Shown here: one piece after another, positions 1-6,412 of the stretch
Position numbering within the stretch: position 1 is the first letter of the stretch
How the letters are laid out: the number at the start of each line of letters is the position of its first letter
NCBI GenBank assembly: GCA_966186435.1
Contig: CBIFWW010000162.1
Coordinates: 1-6,963 of the forward strand
DNA from: CBIFWW01 sp966186435
GTDB lineage: Bacteria; Pseudomonadota; Gammaproteobacteria; Enterobacterales; Enterobacteriaceae
DNA length: 6,963 bases
Reading direction: 5' to 3'
Program-made: the position numbers and the translations under genes
The notes under the pieces: model-generated
Databases searched by the model: none
Seen by the model: the letters and a program-made list of their open reading frames with translations, nothing else
Told to the model about the DNA's origin: nothing

Positions 1-876
1 GCCAAAACTGCTGTTGGCGCTGAAGGCGTTTGCATCTTTGTGAACGATGACGGCAGCCGTCCGGTTCTGGAAGAGCTGAAGCGTGTTGGGGTGAAGTTCA
101 TTGCCCTGCGCTGTGCCGGTTTTAACAACGTGGATTTGGATGCGGCAAAAGAACTGGGCCTGCGTGTGGTCAGGGTACCTGCCTACTCCCCTGAAGCAGT
201 GGCTGAACATGCCATCGGTTTGATGATGTGCCTGAACCGCCGTATTCACCGCGCTTATCAGCGTACCCGTGATGCCAACTTCTCCCTTGAAGGACTAACT
301 GGCTTTACCCTACACGGCAAAACTGCGGGTGTGGTGGGCACCGGTAAAATTGGGGTTTGCGCATTGCGCATTCTGAAAGGCTTTGGTCTGCGCCTGCTGG
401 CCTTCGATCCGTACCCAAGCGCCGCTGCACTGGAGCTTGGTGTGGAATATGTCGACCTGCCAACCCTGTTTGCGCAATCCGATGTCATCACCCTGCACTG
501 CCCGCTGACCCCGGAAAACTACCACATGCTGGATCACAACGCCTTTGCTCAGATGAAAGACGGCGTGATGATCATTAACACCAGCCGCGGTGGCCTGATC
601 GATTCCCAGGCGGCCATTGACTGCCTGAAAACCCAGAAAATCGGCGCGCTGGGCATGGACGTATATGAAAACGAACGCGACCTGTTCTTTGAAGATAAAT
701 CTAACGACGTCATTCAGGATGACATCTTCCGACGCTTGTCCGCCTGCCATAACGTTCTGTTCACCGGCCACCAAGCCTTCCTGACAGAAGAAGCGTTGAT
801 CAGCATCAGCGAAGTCACCCTCGGTAATTTGCAAGCGCTGATAAATAATCAGGAAACGCCTAACGCCCTGGTTTAA
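1..876 (+). CDS. ldhA: Fermentative D-lactate dehydrogenase LdhA (5' end cut by the window)
   Basis: Cytoplasmic enzyme that reduces pyruvate to D-lactate with NADH during fermentation. The reading frame is open from base 1, so the gene starts to the left. The 291 codons present plus about 38 missing ones give about 329 residues, the E. coli LdhA length. The sequence follows the D-isomer-specific 2-hydroxyacid dehydrogenase family. The NAD-binding glycine motif VVGTGKIG starts at window codon 111. The substrate-binding and catalytic Arg is in NTSRGG (codon 196), the catalytic Glu lies in DVYENE (codons 220-225), and the acid/base His is in FTGHQAF (codon 257). Seen in sequence: segments such as RCAGFNNVDLDAAKELGL and ENERDLFFEDKSNDVIQDD match E. 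coli LdhA as I know it. The stop codon TAA (874-876) lies just before the ERIC-like element. The promoter is outside the window, and no intrinsic terminator other than the element's own hairpins follows the gene. The internal ATG at 40 is not the true start. Confidence 0.97.
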   Translation, partial: AKTAVGAEGVCIFVNDDGSRPVLEELKRVGVKFIALRCAGFNNVDLDAAKELGLRVVRVPAYSPEAVAEHAIGLMMCLNRRIHRAYQRTRDANFSLEGLTGFTLHGKTAGVVGTGKIGVCALRILKGFGLRLLAFDPYPSAAALELGVEYVDLPTLFAQSDVITLHCPLTPENYHMLDHNAFAQMKDGVMIINTSRGGLIDSQAAIDCLKTQKIGALGMDVYENERDLFFEDKSNDVIQDDIFRRLSACHNVLFTGHQAFLTEEALISISEVTLGNLQALINNQETPNALV

Positions 877-879
877 TTA

Positions 880-1051
880 CGGCAAGGCGGCGACGTGGCG
901 GATACCCAAAGGCTTACTCCAGTAAGTGACTGGGTTGAGGGACAAATCCGTAGGGAACGGATTTGAACGTCGCTAAGCGACGACTCTTTAGGGCGAGTCT
1001 CATGGATGAGACGAGTAATGCCAACACCGCTGCGGCTTGAAGTATGACGGG
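880..1051. repeat. ERIC-like intergenic repeat with an internal insertion
   Basis: The core at about 896-940 matches the conserved centre of enterobacterial repetitive intergenic consensus elements: AGTAAGTGACTGGG at 921-934 corresponds to the well-known ERIC2 priming site, and the GCTTAC half (912-917) to ERIC1R. The core folds as ACCCA (904-908) and CTTAC (913-917) pairing with GTAAG (922-926) and TGGGT (931-935) around a TCCA loop. The right end GCGGCTTGAAGTATGACGGG (1032-1051) is the usual ERIC end in this order. The element is 172 bp against about 127 bp for the standard form, because extra sequence lies between the core and the right end at about 939-1019. ERICs are non-autonomous, MITE-like elements with no coding capacity. 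When transcribed they form hairpins that can affect flanking mRNA; here read-through from both convergent genes would include it. Confidence 0.85.
941..1019. repeat. Hairpin-rich insertion inside the ERIC-like element
   Basis: Three consecutive inverted repeats sit where a standard ERIC has only a few bases. CAAATCCGT (943-951) pairs with ACGGATTTG (957-965) over a 5-nt loop. CGTCGC (968-973) pairs with GCGACG (977-982). GTCTCAT (997-1003) pairs with ATGAGAC (1006-1012). An alternative pairing of GACTC (982-986) with GAGTC (995-999) is also possible. The arms are perfect, which suggests conserved secondary structure. Insertions inside ERICs are known from Yersinia; I cannot tell whether this one belongs to a described class. 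Confidence 0.6.
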
Positions 1052-1055
1052 TTAA

Positions 1056-1322
1056 TTAATAGCTACCGCAATTCCCGGTGGCAAGCGCACCATCGCTACA
1101 GCGTTTGCCATTCGGTAAGGCACACATCCCGATGGCCGTCCCATCTAACTGGCGCGCTGCCAGAACCGAACCGCCAATCATGGCACAGTTGGCTGAACCC
1201 TGGCTGGATAACGCAGCCCGCATTCCTGGTGGTACGTGAGCCGCCGTTGCCTGTTGCTCTGGTTCACTACTACACGCCGATAATAACAGTGTGGCACACC
1301 CAATCAGAAAACCTGCGCGCAT
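1056..1322 (-). CDS. ydbJ: YdbJ-like outer-membrane lipoprotein, DUF333 family
   Basis: Predicted 88-residue lipoprotein of unknown function. Residues 1-16 form a short signal peptide with a hydrophobic core. The lipobox is L14-S15-A16-C17, so C17 would be lipidated after signal peptidase II cleavage. Ser at +2 gives no inner-membrane retention signal, so the outer membrane is expected. Mature residues 40-88 fit the DUF333 pattern: an ANC..IGG motif, a central DGT..GMCALPNG segment and a C-terminal Cys, with cysteines at 46, 67, 75 and 85 that could form two periplasmic disulfides. I chose the ATG at 1320-1322 because a strong AGGAG (complement of 1329-1333) lies 6 nt upstream. An in-frame ATG at 1347-1349 would put that ribosome site inside the coding sequence. 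The gene converges on ldhA and diverges from nifJ. YdbJ neighbours YdbK in E. coli as I recall, which supports the name. The biological role is not known to me. Confidence 0.85.
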   Translation of the reverse strand: MRAGFLIGCATLLLSACSSEPEQQATAAHVPPGMRAALSSQGSANCAMIGGSVLAARQLDGTAIGMCALPNGKRCSDGALATGNCGSY

Positions 1323-1358
1323 TACCCTCTCCTCTATGCTTAAACGCAAAACCTATGC

Positions 1359-1388
1359 ATCATAGGCCGTAAAATTCGGGGCCGTCGA
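1359..1388 (-). promoter_or_regulatory. Candidate ydbJ promoter
   Basis: On the minus strand TATGAT (complement of 1359-1364, 5 of 6 to consensus) has TCGACG (complement of 1383-1388, 4 of 6) 18 bp upstream. Transcription would start about 30 nt before the ydbJ ATG. Identified by eye only. Confidence 0.4.
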
Positions 1389-1529
1389 GGCGGAAAAGGA
1401 ATTATTTATCCTTAGAAACACATTTTTATGATCGCCTTCAGATTTATCCTAACGGGAGCGCACTTTTTGACCATGCTGCTCTGTAACTCACGCCAGACAT
1501 AATCCATCACACAAAAGCGAAAATCCTGG

Positions 1530-1559
1530 CTGACACAGTTTGCTAAAATTCACTTAAAT
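1530..1559 (+). promoter_or_regulatory. Candidate nifJ promoter region
   Basis: Two overlapping possibilities are visible in the 301-bp ydbJ-nifJ gap (1323-1623). One is an extended -10, TGCTAAAAT (1541-1549), with a poor -35. The other is CTGACA (1530-1535, 5 of 6) followed after 18 bp by TTAAAT (1554-1559, 4 of 6). Either gives a leader of roughly 55-70 nt. In E. coli the orthologue is induced through SoxS; I find no convincing SoxS/MarA box here. The rest of the gap, about 1390-1529, shows no gene or clear site. Confidence 0.35.
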
Positions 1560-1623
1560 TCTATTCATTATTCGGGCAAACAATCTTATGCCCTCTTTTA
1601 TTGAAGCAATCTAAGGGTGTCCA

Positions 1624-4600
1624 ATGATTACAATCGACGGAAACGGTGCCGTTGCCTCCGTGGCATTTCGCACCAGTGAAGTCATCGCCATTTACCCCAT
1701 CACGCCAAGCTCCACTATGGCGGAACAGGCTGACGCCTGGGCGGGGAATGGGTTGAAGAACGTCTGGGGCGATACGCCGCACGTTGTAGAGATGCAATCC
1801 GAGGCCGGGGCTATCGGGGCGGTACACGGTGCGCTACAAACCGGGGCATTATCCACCTCCTTTACCTCATCCCAGGGTTTACTGCTGATGATCCCAACTT
1901 TATATAAGTTGGCCGGTCAGTTAACCCCCTTTGTATTGCACGTGGCGGCCCGCACCGTGGCGACCCATGCACTCTCTATCTTTGGCGATCATTCCGATGT
2001 GATGGCGGTGCGCCAGACTGGTTGTGCCATGCTGTGCGCCGGTAGCGTGCAAGAAGCCCAGGACTTTGCGCTGATTTCCCATATCGCCACCCTTAAAAGC
2101 CGGGTGCCGTTTATTCATTTCTTCGATGGTTTCCGTACCTCCCACGAAATCAATAAAATCGTGCCGCTGGCCGATGATACGGTGCTGAACCTGTTACCAC
2201 AGGATGCCATTGATCAACACCGTGCCCGGGCGCTCAACCCGGAGCACCCGGTGATCCGCGGGACATCCGCCAACCCGGATACCTATTTCCAAAGCCGCGA
2301 AGCCACCAACCCGTGGTATGACGCAGTTTACGACCACGTGAACCAGGCAATGGACGATTTCGCCAACGCTACTGGCCGCCAGTATCGCCCGTTTGAATAT
2401 TACGGCCACCCGGAGGCTGAGCGGGTGATTGTGCTGATGGGTTCGGCCATCGGTACCTGTGAAGAGGTCGTTGATGAGCTGCTAACCCGAGGCGAAAAAG
2501 TCGGCGTGTTAAAAGTGCGCCTGTATCGCCCATTCAGCGCCAGCCACCTGCTGCAAGTGCTACCGCAGAGCGTGCGCCAGATTGCGGTGCTCGACCGTAC
2601 CAAGGAGCCAGGCGCCCACGCAGAACCGCTGTATCTGGATGTGATGGCTGCCCTGGCAGAAGCCTTTAACCGCGGTGAACGGGATACCTTGCCACGGGTG
2701 ATTGGCGGCCGTTATGGGTTATCTTCCAAAGAGTTTGGCCCGGACTGCGTGCTGGCAGTGTTTAACGAGCTTTCTGCCGCTAAACCGAAGCCGCGCTTCA
2801 CCGTCGGTATCTACGATGATGTGACCAACCTGTCCTTGGCTCTACCGGAAAACACCCTCCCCAACCGCGCCAAGCTGGAGGCCCTGTTCTATGGACTGGG
2901 CAGTGACGGCAGCGTATCGGCCACCAAAAACAACATCAAAATTATCGGTAATGCCACCCCGTGGTATGCCCAAGGCTACTTCGTTTATGACTCGAAAAAG
3001 GCTGGGGGGCTAACGGTCTCCCACCTGCGCATCAGCGAGCGCCCAATTAACTCCGCTTACTTAATTGATAAGGCCGATTTTGTTGGCTGCCACCAGCTGC
3101 AATTTATCGACAAATACCAAATGGCTGAGCGCCTGAAGCCCGGCGGCATCTTCCTACTCAACACCCCCTACAGCGCCGATGACGTCTGGGAGCGGTTGCC
3201 GCAGGAAGTGCAAACTATTCTAAATGCCCGCCAGGCCAAATTGTATGTGGTGAATGCGGCAAAAATTGCCCGTGAATGTGGCCTCGGCGCACGGATCAAC
3301 ACCGTGATGCAGATGGCCTTCTTCCACCTGACTAACATCCTGCCTGGCGATAGCGCCCTTACCGCCCTGCAAGGTGCTATTGCCAAAAGCTACAGCAGCA
3401 AAGGCCAAGAGCTGGTGGAGCGTAACTGGCAGGCGTTGGCGATGGCCCAGGAATCCCTGGCCGCCGTGCCGCTGGAAGCCGTCAATCTGCAAAGCCCTCA
3501 CCGCCCGCCGGTGGTATCTGATGCGGCACCGGACTTTGTGAAAACCGTTACCGCTGCCATGCTGGCGGGCCTCGGCGATGCGTTACCTGTTTCTGCCCTG
3601 CCGCCGGACGGCACCTGGCCGGTGGGCACCACCCGCTGGGAGAAACGTAATATTGCCGAAGAGATCCCAATCTGGAAGCCGGATCTCTGTACCCAATGTA
3701 ACCATTGCGTGGCCGCTTGCCCGCACTCGGCTATTCGCGCCAAAGTGGTGACCCCGGATGCCATGGAAGCTGCCCCGGATGCCCTGCAATCCCTGGACGT
3801 AAAATCCCGCGATATGCGCGGCCAGAAGTATGTCTTGCAGGTAGCCCCAGAGGACTGTACCGGCTGTAATCTGTGCGTGGAAGTCTGCCCGGCGAAAGAC
3901 CGCCAGGACCCGGAAATCAAAGCCATCAATATGATGTCCCGCCTGGAGCATGTGGAAGAGGAGAAAGTAAATTACGACTACTTCCTCGCCCTGCCGGAAA
4001 TCGACCGCAGCAGCCTGGAGCGTATCGACATCCGTACCTCCCAGCTGATTACCCCGCTGTTTGAGTACTCCGGTGCCTGTTCCGGCTGTGGGGAGACGCC
4101 GTATATCAAGCTGCTTACCCAGCTCTACGGCGACCGTCTGTTGATTGCCAATGCCACCGGCTGTTCTTCCATTTACGGCGGCAACCTGCCTTCCACCCCC
4201 TATACCACCGACGCCAATGGCCGCGGCCCGGCCTGGGCTAACTCGCTGTTCGAGGATAATGCCGAGTTCGGTCTTGGCTTCCGTCTCACCACCGATCAGC
4301 GCAAAGCGCGGGTGACCCGTCTGCTGGAGAAATACGCCGATAAGTTGCCTGAGGCGCTCAACGCCCAGCTTCATGAGGAAGCCACGCCAGAAGTGCGCCG
4401 TGGGCAGATCGATGCTCTGCGCCAGGCGCTGAAAGAGGTGGATGAGGCCGATGCCCGCCAGCTGATCACCGATGCCGATGGGCTGGTAGATAAATCCATA
4501 TGGCTGATTGGCGGCGATGGCTGGGCCTATGATATTGGCTTCGGCGGCCTGGATCATGTGCTGAGCCTGACGGAAAACGTCAACATTCTGGTACTGGATA

Positions 4601-5154
4601 CCCAGTGCTATTCCAATACCGGCGGCCAGGCATCGAAAGCTACACCATTGGGTGCGGTGACCAAGTTCGGCGAACACGGTAAGCGCAAAACCCGTAAGGA
4701 TCTCGGCGTCAGTATGATGATGTACGGCCATGTGTATGTGGCGCAAATCTCCCTTGGTGCCCAGCTTAACCAGACGGTGAAAGCCATCCAGGAAGCAGAA
4801 GCTTACCCGGGGCCGTCGCTTATCATCGCCTACAGCCCTTGTGAGGAGCACGGCTACGATCTGGCGCTCAGCCACGATCAGATGCGCCAGCTGACCGCTA
4901 CCGGCTTCTGGCCGCTGTACCGCTTCGACCCGCGCCGGGCTGATGAAGGCAAACTGCCGCTGTCCCTGGACTCCCGTCCACCGTCAGATGCGCTGGCAGA
5001 TACGCTGATGAAAGAGCAGCGTTTCCGCCGCCTCAATGCCCAACAGCCGGAGGTTGCAGAGCAGCTGTGGAAGGATGCCGCCGCCGATTTGCAAAAACGC
5101 TATGATTTCCTGGCGCAACTGGCCGGGAAAGCGGAGAAGAGTACCAGCGAGTAA
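1624..5154 (+). CDS. nifJ: Pyruvate:flavodoxin/ferredoxin oxidoreductase, single-chain (NifJ/YdbK)
   Basis: Cytoplasmic homodimeric iron-sulfur enzyme: pyruvate + CoA + oxidised flavodoxin or ferredoxin give acetyl-CoA + CO2 + reduced carrier, using thiamine diphosphate. Its 1176 residues match E. coli YdbK (1174) almost end to end. Domains run in family order. The N-terminal pyrimidine-binding domain has YPITPSST (active-site T31), Glu in MQSEAG (E60) and AART (R110). A transketolase-C-like domain (about 260-390) and the gamma domain (about 410-610) follow, then the EKR motif (673-675). A 2[4Fe-4S] ferredoxin domain has ligands C689, C692, C695, C699 and C745, C748, C751, C755. The C-terminal thiamine-diphosphate domain has GGDGW (963-967) and SNTGGQ (N998); C819, C822, C847 and C1073 bind the proximal cluster. 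All key residues are present, so the enzyme should be active. AAGGGTG (1613-1619) is the ribosome site for the ATG at 1624. The gene is monocistronic, divergent from ydbJ and closed by its own terminator. This is the general housekeeping paralogue type; no nif genes are nearby. Confidence 0.97.
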   Translation: MITIDGNGAVASVAFRTSEVIAIYPITPSSTMAEQADAWAGNGLKNVWGDTPHVVEMQSEAGAIGAVHGALQTGALSTSFTSSQGLLLMIPTLYKLAGQLTPFVLHVAARTVATHALSIFGDHSDVMAVRQTGCAMLCAGSVQEAQDFALISHIATLKSRVPFIHFFDGFRTSHEINKIVPLADDTVLNLLPQDAIDQHRARALNPEHPVIRGTSANPDTYFQSREATNPWYDAVYDHVNQAMDDFANATGRQYRPFEYYGHPEAERVIVLMGSAIGTCEEVVDELLTRGEKVGVLKVRLYRPFSASHLLQVLPQSVRQIAVLDRTKEPGAHAEPLYLDVMAALAEAFNRGERDTLPRVIGGRYGLSSKEFGPDCVLAVFNELSAAKPKPRFTVGIYDDVTNLSLALPENTLPNRAKLEALFYGLGSDGSVSATKNNIKIIGNATPWYAQGYFVYDSKKAGGLTVSHLRISERPINSAYLIDKADFVGCHQLQFIDKYQMAERLKPGGIFLLNTPYSADDVWERLPQEVQTILNARQAKLYVVNAAKIARECGLGARINTVMQMAFFHLTNILPGDSALTALQGAIAKSYSSKGQELVERNWQALAMAQESLAAVPLEAVNLQSPHRPPVVSDAAPDFVKTVTAAMLAGLGDALPVSALPPDGTWPVGTTRWEKRNIAEEIPIWKPDLCTQCNHCVAACPHSAIRAKVVTPDAMEAAPDALQSLDVKSRDMRGQKYVLQVAPEDCTGCNLCVEVCPAKDRQDPEIKAINMMSRLEHVEEEKVNYDYFLALPEIDRSSLERIDIRTSQLITPLFEYSGACSGCGETPYIKLLTQLYGDRLLIANATGCSSIYGGNLPSTPYTTDANGRGPAWANSLFEDNAEFGLGFRLTTDQRKARVTRLLEKYADKLPEALNAQLHEEATPEVRRGQIDALRQALKEVDEADARQLITDADGLVDKSIWLIGGDGWAYDIGFGGLDHVLSLTENVNILVLDTQCYSNTGGQASKATPLGAVTKFGEHGKRKTRKDLGVSMMMYGHVYVAQISLGAQLNQTVKAIQEAEAYPGPSLIIAYSPCEEHGYDLALSHDQMRQLTATGFWPLYRFDPRRADEGKLPLSLDSRPPSDALADTLMKEQRFRRLNAQQPEVAEQLWKDAAADLQKRYDFLAQLAGKAEKSTSE

Positions 5155-5159
5155 CAGCC

Positions 5160-5181
5160 GGGGGCTTCGGCCCCCTTTTTT
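5160..5181 (+). terminator. Intrinsic terminator of nifJ
   Basis: GGGGGC (5160-5165), a TTCG tetraloop (5166-5169) and GCCCCC (5170-5175) form a perfect 6-bp GC stem, followed directly by six T residues (5176-5181). It lies 5 nt after the nifJ stop and separates nifJ from the His-rich gene. Confidence 0.93.
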
Positions 5182-5200
5182 ATGTCCCGGCCATCGCCCG

Positions 5201-5216
5201 TGTCCAGTAATGGACA
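5201..5216. promoter_or_regulatory. Palindrome, candidate operator of the His-rich gene
   Basis: TGTCCA-GTAA-TGGACA is a perfect inverted repeat with 6-bp arms and a 4-bp centre. It lies between the nifJ terminator and the next start codon, 82 bp before that ATG. Its size and symmetry suit a dimeric regulator. Its right arm TGGACA also resembles a -35 box but has no good -10 at 16-18 bp (CAATCT at 5234-5239 is poor). A TAGAAT at 5266-5271 is a possible -10 without a matching -35, which would fit an activated promoter. No T-run follows, so it is not a terminator. The regulator is unknown. Confidence 0.4.
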
Positions 5217-5298
5217 ACCGCTCAGTATGCGCACAATCTGTGCCAAAGCTCATTCCCCCCACCCATAGAATCCGCTCATTCCATTCGCGGAGAAAACT

Positions 5299-6159
5299 AT
5301 GAAACTGCCTGTCCACTCCCTGGCGCTGGGGATAGCCTGCATCACCGGTACTTTTGCCGCCACCGTCGTCAGTATTGATCACGGCTGGCTGAATACTGGA
5401 CAGGCCACGGCAGCCACCACTACCTCCCCGGCCGTTGCCGCCGTTAACCAGCCATCATCACATCGGCCTCACCCAGTGCAACATGCTGCCAGCCGCCATC
5501 CAGGCTTATTACCCCGCTCCCAGCATGTGACGGTGATGACGCCCCCGGATACCGTTACGATGATTAGCCCGTGGCATCACTTACCACCACCGTCACTGGC
5601 CGCGCCAGTATCAGTTACTACCGGCAGCGCCCTCTCCAGCGGGCTTGTCACCGGCGTGGCTACAGGCGTTGGCGTAGCGGCTACGCTGGCCATCATTGAT
5701 AATATGCATGATGACCATCATCACGATGATCACCATGATGACGGCCATCATGACGACCACCATCACGACGATGGGCACCATGACGACCACCACCACCATG
5801 ACGACGGCCATCACGACGACGGGCATCATGACGATGGGCACCACGACGACGGCCACCACGACGACGGGCATCACGACGACGGGCATCACGACGACGGCCA
5901 TCATGACGACGGCCACCATGACGACGACCACCACGACGACGGCCACCACGACGACGGCCATCATAACGGCCATCCCCATAACGACTCGATATCAACGACT
6001 CAACATCATTACACAGCAACTCCGGTTCAGCCGTCACCCCGCTACCACAGCCAACTGAAAATGCGTCCGGGGTTAACCCCCCAGCCCGCCGTACCCCTCT
6101 CCCACGGCCATCTTTTAACTCGCCAACCAGTGTTGAGACCACTGCGGCTTCGCAGTTGA
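5299..6159 (+). CDS. Exported histidine/aspartate-rich repeat protein, putative metal binder
   Basis: Protein of 286 residues that I do not recognise as a named family. Residues 1 to about 26 are K then a hydrophobic run, like a Sec signal; cleavage is plausible after A38 (ATA-A) or earlier near A21/A22. Residues 39-105 are low-complexity, rich in Pro, Ala, Thr and His. Residues 106-133 form a Gly/Ala/Val-rich hydrophobic stretch (SGLVTGVATGVGVAATLAII) that could be a membrane segment or a glycine zipper. Residues 137-229 contain 41 His and 36 Asp in 93 positions, mostly HHDDG units. The last 57 residues are Pro-rich and basic, ending in RPLRLRS. Dense His/Asp suggests binding of Zn, Ni, Cu or Co in the periplasm or at the membrane; this is inference from composition. 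GGAG (5289-5292) lies 6 nt upstream of the ATG at 5299. The gene stands alone after the nifJ terminator, and I see no clear terminator of its own. Confidence 0.75.
   Translation: MKLPVHSLALGIACITGTFAATVVSIDHGWLNTGQATAATTTSPAVAAVNQPSSHRPHPVQHAASRHPGLLPRSQHVTVMTPPDTVTMISPWHHLPPPSLAAPVSVTTGSALSSGLVTGVATGVGVAATLAIIDNMHDDHHHDDHHDDGHHDDHHHDDGHHDDHHHHDDGHHDDGHHDDGHHDDGHHDDGHHDDGHHDDGHHDDGHHDDDHHDDGHHDDGHHNGHPHNDSISTTQHHYTATPVQPSPRYHSQLKMRPGLTPQPAVPLSHGHLLTRQPVLRPLRLRS
5809..5958 (+). repeat. Ten tandem 15-bp units encoding HHDDG
   Basis: Ten perfect-length 15-bp units lie head to tail inside the His-rich gene, encoding HHDDG seven times, HHDDD once, then HHDDG twice. Less regular units of the same kind (HHDDHHHDDG and similar) precede it from 5707, and a decayed unit, HHNG, follows at 5959-5970. 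Units differ from one another only at third codon positions, except unit 8, where GGC has become GAC. There are no spacers, so this is a coding minisatellite and not a CRISPR array. Confidence 0.95.
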
Positions 6160-6258
6160 ATTGGCTTTTGCACGGTAGCCACCAGGCGTGTCAGCGCTCA
6201 GATCAGCAAAGTTGCACGAATGAGTATGAGAGGGCGTGAGGTATTTTTACTGCCTATG

Positions 6259-6345
6259 CCCTATGTTCCATTCACGAACGCAAGAGCAGGTATCCGTTAT
6301 TGTCGCTACCAATTCAGCATTGGCAGCACTCGCTGCAGCATAGGG
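6259..6345. repeat. Nested inverted repeats, possible structured RNA or decayed element
   Basis: CCCTATG (6259-6265) is complementary to CATAGGG (6339-6345) and encloses two smaller hairpins. One is GCTACCAAT (6305-6313) with ATTGGCAGC (6319-6327), with one mismatch. The other, overlapping it, is GCAGC (6323-6327) with GCTGC (6332-6336). The left arm is preceded by a second CCTATG (6253-6258). Function is unknown; the arms are short enough that chance is a real alternative. Confidence 0.3.
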
Positions 6346-6372
6346 TGTAGGGTTTAAATTCCGCCCCCCTTT

Positions 6373-6412
6373 CCTTACTGGGATCATCAATAGCTTAATC
6401 GTGATGGTAAGG
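6373..6412. repeat. Imperfect inverted repeat
   Basis: CCTTAC (6373-6378) pairs with GTAAGG (6407-6412), and inside it CATCA (6385-6389) pairs with TGATG (6402-6406), leaving a 6-nt bulge on the left arm and a 12-nt loop. No T-run follows on either strand, so it does not look like an intrinsic terminator. Confidence 0.3.

Larger units (their letters stand above)
873..1058. repeat. Flanking 7-bp direct repeat TTAATTA around the ERIC-like element
   Basis: TTAATTA occurs at 873-879 and again at 1052-1058, exactly bordering the element at 880-1051. The left copy contains the ldhA stop codon and the right copy contains the ydbJ stop codon. If the element and one copy are removed, the join reads TAATTA: the ldhA TAA directly abuts the reversed ydbJ TAA. 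This looks like a target duplication at an AT-rich, TA-containing site. The repeat is short, palindromic and AT-rich, so part of it could be chance or belong to the element ends. Confidence 0.55.

Noticed and set aside
310..834. 174-codon minus-strand frame
   Set aside because: It is antisense to ldhA, has no recognisable product, and its composition follows from ldhA codon use.
1037..1372. 111-codon plus-strand frame
   Set aside because: It is antisense to ydbJ, whose lipobox, ribosome site and DUF333 pattern make the minus strand the real one.
1457..1476. Possible SoxS/MarA box around GCAC in the nifJ upstream region
   Set aside because: The GCAC core is present, but the second half of the site does not fit the consensus and it is far from the best promoter candidate.
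1601..1614. FNR-box-like TTGAAGCAATCTAA before nifJ
   Set aside because: There are several mismatches to TTGAT-N4-ATCAA, and it overlaps the ribosome site region, a poor place for an activator.
3583..4875. 430-codon open frame on the minus strand
   Set aside because: It lies wholly antisense to the conserved C-terminal half of nifJ. High-GC genes with strong codon bias commonly open a long antisense frame. The translation shows no recognisable domain.
5036..5302. 88-codon plus-strand frame spanning the end of nifJ
   Set aside because: It overlaps the nifJ C-terminus in another frame, runs through the terminator hairpin, and has no ribosome site.
5707..5970. Repeat array considered as a CRISPR or regulatory repeat
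   Set aside because: The units are 15 bp, contiguous and in frame, with no spacers, and encode a consistent pentapeptide.
5611..5979. Minus-strand frame encoding a Val/Met-rich hydrophobic protein
   Set aside because: It is simply the complement of the HHDDG-encoding repeat and has no independent start signal.
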